Assembly (NCBI RefSeq): GCF_007680845.1
Contig: NZ_VEIY01000005.1
Location: 62,001 to 126,000 of the forward strand
DNA length: 64,000 nt
Direction: 5' to 3'
DNA from: Curtobacterium pusillum
Lineage (GTDB): Bacteria; Actinomycetota; Actinomycetes; Actinomycetales; Microbacteriaceae
Shown here: one piece after another, positions 62,911 to 64,000 of the stretch
How the letters are laid out: every line of letters starts with the position of its first letter
How positions within the stretch are numbered: position 1 is the stretch's first letter
Made by a program: the position numbers and the translations under genes
The notes under the pieces: model-generated
The model's input: the letters and a program-made list of their open reading frames with translations, nothing else
What the model was told of the DNA's origin: nothing
Databases searched by the model: none

Positions 62911-64000
62911 TCAGCTCGAGGTCGACGCGAGCTGACTGGCGAGCCAGCTCGACTGGGACTGGAGCTTGCTGAGGCTGGTCTCGAGGGAGGCGTAGAGGGT
63001 CTGCAGTGACGCTCGCCGGGCGGTGAGTCGATCCGTCCAGCTGTCGATCTGCGTATTGAGGTCCTTCGCGACGGACTGCTGCCCGGTGATCGACGTGGTG
63101 ATGGATCCCGTGTACTTGTCGGAAGCGGTGGTGGCGGTGGCCCCGACGTTCGCCGCGACGCCGGACAGGATCGCCTGTGTGCCCTGCGGGTCTGCGGCGA
63201 GGGCCTTCTGGAAGACGTCGGCGTCGAACGTGAAGTCGCCGTCCTTCGTGATGACGATGCCGATCGTCGACGGGGACTTGCCGTTCACCGGGGAGGACAT
63301 GGTGCTGGACAGCCGCTGTGTAACGTCCCTCGTGGTCGCGTCGCCCATGAGCACCCCGGCCGTGGTGGTCGTCGTGCCGTCGGTCGGGCTCGTCGTGCTC
63401 GTCACCGCAGCGTTGGACGAGTAGTACGACGAGATGGCGTTCATCGCGTCGACCAGTCCGGACGCGACTGCCTGGGCCTTGGTGCTGTCCTGCGCGACGC
63501 CGACCGTGACCGGGTCCGTTGACGCCTTGGTCACACTGACGCTCAACCCGGGGAGGAGATCGCTGAAGGTGTTCGTCGCACTCGTCACCGTCTGCGCGGC
63601 AGGGGTACCGGCCCAGAGCGTGACGCTTGCGTCCGCGGCCTGGGCGACCTTGGCGGCGCCGACCTCGCCGAGGACGTTCGTCGCGGTACCGGCGGTGACC
63701 TGATCGGTGCTCCCTCGATAGACCTCGAACGCGCCACCCGCCCCGGTCTTCGCCGAGGTGAGCTGCAGGCGGTAGAGCTTGGTGCCGTTCGCATCGGTCC
63801 CCGCGGCGACCTTGGTCGCCGTGACGCCGGCGACGGACTTGTTGATCGCGGACACGGTGTCGTCGAGCGATCCGGAGGCCGGCGTCACCGTGGTCTTCGT
63901 GCCGTCGGCGCCGACGAGGGTGAGCGGCTGCGCATCTGCGGCCCAGGTCGACATCGCGGCCGTCACCCCGACCTGTGCGGTCGCGGTCGCGTCCACGGTG
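62911..64000 (-). CDS. fliD: Flagellar filament capping protein FliD (5' end beyond window)
   Basis: Filament cap protein; about 363 C-terminal residues are visible and the frame continues past base 64000. The FliD C-terminal domain is recognisable: IGIVITKDGDFTFDADVFQK, then ALAADPQGTQAIL. The terminal coiled coil has VAKDLNTQIDSWTDRLTARR, then ASLQTLYASLETSLSKLQSQ and SSWLASQLASTSS, which contains the Q-x-S-x-L-x-x-Q motif typical of FliD ends. The variable middle has several Thr/Ser/Ala-rich beta segments. Confidence 0.93.
   Translation of the reverse strand, partial: TVDATATAQVGVTAAMSTWAADAQPLTLVGADGTKTTVTPASGSLDDTVSAINKSVAGVTATKVAAGTDANGTKLYRLQLTSAKTGAGGAFEVYRGSTDQVTAGTATNVLGEVGAAKVAQAADASVTLWAGTPAAQTVTSATNTFSDLLPGLSVSVTKASTDPVTVGVAQDSTKAQAVASGLVDAMNAISSYYSSNAAVTSTTSPTDGTTTTTAGVLMGDATTRDVTQRLSSTMSSPVNGKSPSTIGIVITKDGDFTFDADVFQKALAADPQGTQAILSGVAANVGATATTASDKYTGSITTSITGQQSVAKDLNTQIDSWTDRLTARRASLQTLYASLETSLSKLQSQSSWLASQLASTSS

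Overview
The window is very GC-rich (rough estimate near 72%). It has many GTG starts, several apparently leaderless promoters and tightly overlapping operons. These features, with a single-membrane flagellar gene set (no L- or P-ring genes), RskA-type anti-sigma, class F sortase and DUF4397 proteins, point to an actinobacterium. Gene content and order fit the Microbacteriaceae, most like Curtobacterium, a plant-associated genus. The family assignment is inference; no 16S gene is present. LAYOUT. 1-518: 5' part of a POT peptide transporter. 732-2822: acyl-CoA dehydrogenase/oxidase. 2819-13488 (minus): flagellar block B, in transcription order flbD, motA, motB, fliM, fliN, fliO, fliP, fliQ, fliR, flhB, flhA, a degenerate flhF-like gene and csrA. 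It is led by a sigma-28/WhiG-like promoter. 13714-51335: about 38 kb of non-flagellar genes. 51543-64000 (minus): flagellar block A, in transcription order fliD (cut by the right edge), fliS, a fliT-like gene, flgB, flgC, fliE, fliF, fliG, fliH, fliI, fliJ, an NlpC/P60 hydrolase, fliK, flgD and flgE. Blocks A and B lie on the same strand and read as one flagellar locus split between flgE and flbD. THE ACCESSORY SEGMENT holds several modules. First come DUF4397 protein, lipoprotein sortase, ECF sigma factor and zinc anti-sigma factor. Next are an unknown 376-residue protein, a divergent SDR/HTH pair, and a MurA-like enzyme fused to an HTH domain. A seven-gene operon follows with three luciferase-family monooxygenases and a complete peptide/nickel-type ABC importer. 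Then come a DUF427 protein, a divergent MFS transporter/GH106-like glycosidase pair with a LacI-like operator, a MarR regulator and an NhaP antiporter. An extracytoplasmic flavin redox module has a heme-type ferric reductase, an FMN-binding lipid-side protein and the flavinylating enzyme ApbE, with a two-component system beside it. A TetR-controlled CocE/NonD hydrolase is split by a one-base frameshift. Last are a lone FetB-like permease, a YeiH family transporter and a secreted FN3 protein. REPEATS. Several families of intergenic palindromes occur: paired copies of GGAGGCGCGG, a 27-bp palindrome repeated four times at 21480-21848, a 65-bp element present at 38834-38898 and 49250-49314, and a 129-bp element at 61969-62097. 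The first family sits between convergent genes and may also terminate transcription. One copy of the 65-bp element forms part of the 3' end of apbE. No tRNA, rRNA, CRISPR array, insertion sequence or prophage was seen.
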